A DNA stretch of 25,785 bases from SG8-41 sp032123035 (GTDB lineage: Bacteria > Pseudomonadota > Gammaproteobacteria > Burkholderiales > SG8-41). Location of the stretch: positions 1 through 25,785 of the forward strand of contig JAQBFV010000166.1 in the NCBI GenBank assembly GCA_032123035.1. The letters run 5' to 3'. This document shows, in pieces, positions 23,145 through 25,785 of the stretch; position 1 is the stretch's first letter; the number at the start of each line of letters is the position of its first letter. A program made the position numbers and the translations under genes. The notes under the pieces are model-generated. The model ran no database searches, was not told the DNA's origin, and was given only the letters and a program-made list of their open reading frames with translations.

Positions 23145-24854
23145 ATGCGATTGCGTGAATTGCTGAAGGGCTGGTTCCCGGGCCGCCAGGGGGCGCAATC
23201 TGACGTCTCGGATAGTTCTCTGTCCGCGGCGCCGGCCATGCCCATACCAGAGGCGGATAGGTGGTGCTTCGAGGGGGCCCGGCACCTCGAGGAAGGGCGA
23301 TTGGCCGAGGCTGAGCAAGCGCTTGCCCGCGCGCTGGATTGCCGCCACGATCATGCCGAGGCGCTGCTCCTCCAGAGCGCGATTTTCCTGAAACAACGGC
23401 GGCTCGAGGAGGCGGCCGATAGCCTCATTCTCGCCACCCACTTCCAGCCCGGTCTGGCCGAAGCGCATTACCAGTTGGGGCTGATCGCGTCTTCGCAAGG
23501 CGGATCGGCGGATGCCGAGCAGCATTATCGCCGCGCGCTCGGAGCCGATCCCCGTCACGCGCAGGCCTGCGTTGCTCTCGGCGCGTTGCTGTTCGAGCGC
23601 GAGTCGCTCGATGAGGCCGTGGATTGTTTTCGGAAGGCGATCGACATCCAACCCGACTACGCCCAGGCCCATAGCAATCTGGGGCTGCTGATGGCGGTCC
23701 GGCTCGACCGGTTTGCCGAGGCTGCCCCGCACCTGGAAAAGGCGTGGCGGCTGGCACCGGATGATCCTGACGTAATGTGCAACTGGGCGATGTACCTGCA
23801 ACAGCGCGGAGAGCTTGCCGAATCGATCGCGTTGTGTGATCGGCTCATCGAGGCAGATGCGACGGACCCTATCCCGCGTCTGAATCGTGCGCTCGCGCGG
23901 CTGAAGATGGGGGATTTTTCGCGCGGCTGGGATGACTATGAATCGCGCAAGCAGGCAGGCTGGCCGTACGTGGCGCGCACGTTCCCTTTTCCCGAGTGGA
24001 AGGGCGAAGTGCTCGCGGGCCGGAAGATCCTGGTGCATGCGGAACAAGGTCTTGGAGATCAGATCATGTTTGCATCCTGTATTCCGGACCTTATGGCGAT
24101 GGCCGGACATTGCGAGATCGAGTGCGCGCCGAAGCTGGAGGCGCTCTTTCGCCGCTCCTTTCCCGCCGCGACCGTGACCAACACCGCCGGTTGGGAGTCC
24201 AACGAGAAGCTCCGTGGGATCGATTGTTACGTCGCGATGGGAAGTCTGCCTTTGTACTTCAGAAAGGGTCGCGATGCATTTCCGGGGCATCGCGGCTACG
24301 TCCGGGCGGATCCGCAGGGTATTGCCGCCTGGCGCCGGCGACTGGCCGATCTGCCGGGCAAGCGTAAGGTTGGAATAGCCTGGCGTGGAGGAGTCAGTTA
24401 TACGCGTCGGTCGGTGCGCTCAGTGGCGCTCGATCACTGGTTGCCTATTTTGCGGCGCGCCGACACATCATTTGTCAGTTTGCAATATATGGATTCCCGT
24501 GAGGAGATCGAACAAATCGGGCGCGACCATGGCATTCAGATCCATCACTGGCCGGAAGCGATCGACGATTACGATCAGACGGCGGCGCTCGTGTCCGCGC
24601 TGGACCTGGTGGTCTCGGTTGACACGACAATTGTCCACCTGGGTGGCGCATTCGATAGGCCGGTTTGGGTCATGGTGCCTGCCGTCGCCGACTGGCGGTA
24701 TCTACAAACCGGTGAGCGTATGCCGTGGTATCCCGCCGTCCGTCTTTTCCGCCAGACGTTATCCGGAGAATGGGGGCCGGTGATCGAGCGAATCGCATCG
24801 GAGCTGGATCGATTGCCGGTCGAAAATGTGAACGGCCCGGATGCCGGGGCATGA
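23145..24854 (+). CDS. TPR-repeat protein with C-terminal GT9-like glycosyltransferase domain (paralogue 3)
   Basis: This 569-residue protein begins MRLRELLKGWFPGRQ, again short, basic and amphipathic. A spacer and then about six or seven TPRs follow (roughly 40-265), including AEAHYQLGLIASSQGGSADAE and AQAHSNLGLLMAVRLDRFAEAA. The GT-B-like domain has VHAEQGLGDQIMFASCIPD around 298-316, VGIAWRGGVSYTRRSVRSVAL, VVSVDTTIVHLGGAFDRPVWVMVP with Asp493, and the closing MPWYPAVRLFRQTLSGEWGPVI. Asp493 corresponds to the conserved aspartate before the donor-site histidine in GT9-like enzymes. It is the last gene of the glycosylation block and ends 623 bases before pilA. A weak inverted repeat follows its stop. 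No Shine-Dalgarno is clear before the ATG. Function as a protein or glycan glycosyltransferase is inferred from fold; the sugar is unknown. Confidence 0.86.
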   Translation: MRLRELLKGWFPGRQGAQSDVSDSSLSAAPAMPIPEADRWCFEGARHLEEGRLAEAEQALARALDCRHDHAEALLLQSAIFLKQRRLEEAADSLILATHFQPGLAEAHYQLGLIASSQGGSADAEQHYRRALGADPRHAQACVALGALLFERESLDEAVDCFRKAIDIQPDYAQAHSNLGLLMAVRLDRFAEAAPHLEKAWRLAPDDPDVMCNWAMYLQQRGELAESIALCDRLIEADATDPIPRLNRALARLKMGDFSRGWDDYESRKQAGWPYVARTFPFPEWKGEVLAGRKILVHAEQGLGDQIMFASCIPDLMAMAGHCEIECAPKLEALFRRSFPAATVTNTAGWESNEKLRGIDCYVAMGSLPLYFRKGRDAFPGHRGYVRADPQGIAAWRRRLADLPGKRKVGIAWRGGVSYTRRSVRSVALDHWLPILRRADTSFVSLQYMDSREEIEQIGRDHGIQIHHWPEAIDDYDQTAALVSALDLVVSVDTTIVHLGGAFDRPVWVMVPAVADWRYLQTGERMPWYPAVRLFRQTLSGEWGPVIERIASELDRLPVENVNGPDAGA

Positions 24855-25477
24855 AAGCTCCGGTCATCCTCTCCGCCATCTGACCGGGCGCAGTAGAGCG
24901 CGGCCGTCGGGGGCTGGGCGCAAGATGTAGACGCCGCCGGTGGCCGTCGAGCCGGGCGCTCTCCTCACCGCGAACCGTGCGGCCAAATGGCGGTCTGCGG
25001 GTGATTGCGACCGGCCAGCATGACGGCGCATATCGCGCGCGTCGCAGGCGCGGGCACCCTCGGGCTGCGTTCGTTTCAATCGTTATAACAGCGTCCTATG
25101 TCAATAGCACGTTGCTCACGCACTTCAGAAAATCAGTTTCCGGACAGTGACGTAAATTGTCAGTGGTGACGGCGTGCGCCCGTCCCGCGAGTGCGGGTCG
25201 CGTGCCGTCCTGCGTGAGGGAAATCACAGGTTGCCCCTGGCGGAAAGCGATCGGAGACCCTCGTCACGCTCGGTCCCTATCGGCTGCCAAATTTGGCACG
25301 AATGTTGCGCCCCTTTGTTTTGCAGTGCGATTTCAACAAAACGCGGCCTTCAGAAGTGATCTATCTGATCGTAAAGGATAAATTGGTTCCGATTGGCTCG
25401 CTGGTATGGAACTTGCTGCTTCTCCTCGCGCAAACATTGAGTTTGTATTTATATTGCCAAACTAACAGGAGAATCAC
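24855..25477. other. Long non-coding region upstream of pilA
   Basis: This stretch has no convincing gene on either strand. CCGGTCA (24860-24866) pairs with TGACCGG (24881-24887) just after the glycosyltransferase stop, a 7-bp stem without a T-run that might end that transcript. TGTC/GACA half-sites lie at 25099-25102, 25143-25146 and 25158-25161, upstream of the sigma-54 promoter. They could be activator (PilR-like) contacts, but this is only suggestive. The part downstream of the promoter is about 165 bases and would be an unusually long pilA leader. Confidence 0.6.
25294..25309 (+). promoter_or_regulatory. Sigma-54 (RpoN) promoter for pilA
   Basis: TGGCAC at 25294-25299, five bases, then TTGCG at 25305-25309 matches the TGGCAC-N5-TTGCW consensus at every position but the last. 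The invariant GG and GC elements are correctly spaced. It points at pilA, 168 bases away. Type IV pilin genes in many Proteobacteria are driven by RpoN with the PilS-PilR two-component system, which fits this site. Confidence 0.88.
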
Positions 25478-25785
25478 ATGAAGCGCATTCAAAGAGGTTT
25501 CACGCTAATCGAGTTGATGATCGTCGTGGCCATTATCGGCATCTTGGCCGCGGTGGCGCTGCCTGCTTACCAGGACTACACCATCCGCGCGAAGGTGTCG
25601 GAACTGATCCTGGGGGCGAGTGGTTATAAGACCACGATCGCCGAAGCCGCGCAGTCGAACGGGACACTCCTGGGCTCGAATGCCGGCTTGACGGTGATGA
25701 ACTCCGGTAAGGTGAGGGGCGGAGGTATTTCCACTATGGGCGTGGTTACGATCGATGGCGCCAACGACGCGACGTCAACCGGCAC
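25478..25785 (+). CDS. pilA: Type IV major pilin (3' end outside window)
   Basis: The visible 102 codons begin MKRIQRGFTLIELMIVVAIIG. This is a short basic leader, a prepilin peptidase site between Gly7 and Phe8, glutamate at position 5 of the mature protein, and the hydrophobic assembly helix ILAAVALPAYQDYTIRAKV. The six-residue-plus-glycine leader and Phe at +1 are those of a type IVa pilin. AGGAGA at 25467-25472 lies five bases before the ATG. The globular part is only begun (to about ATSTG) and the usual C-terminal disulphide loop lies beyond the window. The protein would be cleaved and N-methylated at the inner membrane and polymerised into pili for twitching, adhesion or DNA uptake. Serine- and threonine-rich patches around residues 60-102 could take O-glycans, which is inference. 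A sigma-54 promoter lies upstream. Confidence 0.93.
   Translation, partial: MKRIQRGFTLIELMIVVAIIGILAAVALPAYQDYTIRAKVSELILGASGYKTTIAEAAQSNGTLLGSNAGLTVMNSGKVRGGGISTMGVVTIDGANDATSTG

Noticed and set aside
23139..24290. A 383-codon minus-strand open frame opposite the third TPR-glycosyltransferase
   Set aside because: Arg/His-rich shadow translation without repeats or motifs; the plus strand has regular TPR and glycosyltransferase motifs.
25157..25381. A 74-codon open frame across the sigma-54 promoter
   Set aside because: It would place the promoter inside a coding sequence, is rich in Arg and Cys, and shows no family features.

Overview
The window is GC-rich, densely coding, and almost all on the + strand. 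It looks like the chromosome of a betaproteobacterium or near relative. This is inferred from four things: the protein styles (an oxalyl-CoA decarboxylase/formyl-CoA transferase pair, a PP2C-FHA-CHASE2 cyclase cluster, TPR-glycosyltransferases, a class IV-a type pilin), frequent GTG/TTG starts, a sigma-54 pilin promoter, and high GC. No rRNA, tRNA, insertion sequence, phage gene or CRISPR array was seen.

Region 1 (1-2679) is an oxalate/formate block. It holds the 3' end of oxc (oxalyl-CoA decarboxylase), then frc (formyl-CoA transferase), then a free-standing formyltransferase-fold protein that resembles the hydrolase domain of 10-formyltetrahydrofolate dehydrogenase. Together they suggest oxalate breakdown linked to one-carbon (folate) metabolism.

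Region 2 (2680-3627) is a non-coding stretch ending in the truncated C-terminal lobe of a Ser/Thr protein kinase, probably a dead gene.

Region 3 (3640-12897) is a signalling block. Its order is a PP2C phosphatase, a double-FHA protein with a repeat linker, an intrinsic terminator, a CHASE2 class III adenylate cyclase, a class II cyclic-nucleotide phosphodiesterase of the metallo-beta-lactamase fold, a GAF-containing GspE/PilB-type secretion ATPase, and a GAF/HD-GYP protein. The two GAF domains are alike and both carry a near-match to the NKXnFX3DE motif of cyclic-nucleotide-binding GAF domains. Cyclase, phosphodiesterase and two possible cAMP receptors (one a pilus-type motor, one a probable c-di-GMP phosphodiesterase) therefore lie side by side. 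This possible cAMP circuit is the most interesting hypothesis in the window.

Region 4 (12939-13292, minus strand) is a single 117-residue protein of unknown function.

Region 5 (13588-24854) is a glycosylation block. It has three paralogous TPR + GT9-like glycosyltransferases, a SPINDLY-type O-GlcNAc transferase homologue, a glycosyltransferase-methyltransferase fusion, a small GT-A-type glycosyltransferase, and two separate methyltransferases, one of them TylF/MycF-like. Five of these proteins begin with a similar short basic amphipathic helix.

Region 6 (24855-25785) is a long leader with a near-perfect sigma-54 promoter, then the 5' part of a type IV major pilin gene (pilA). The glycosylation block next to pilA suggests that the pilin or another surface protein may be its target. 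This is inference from position only.
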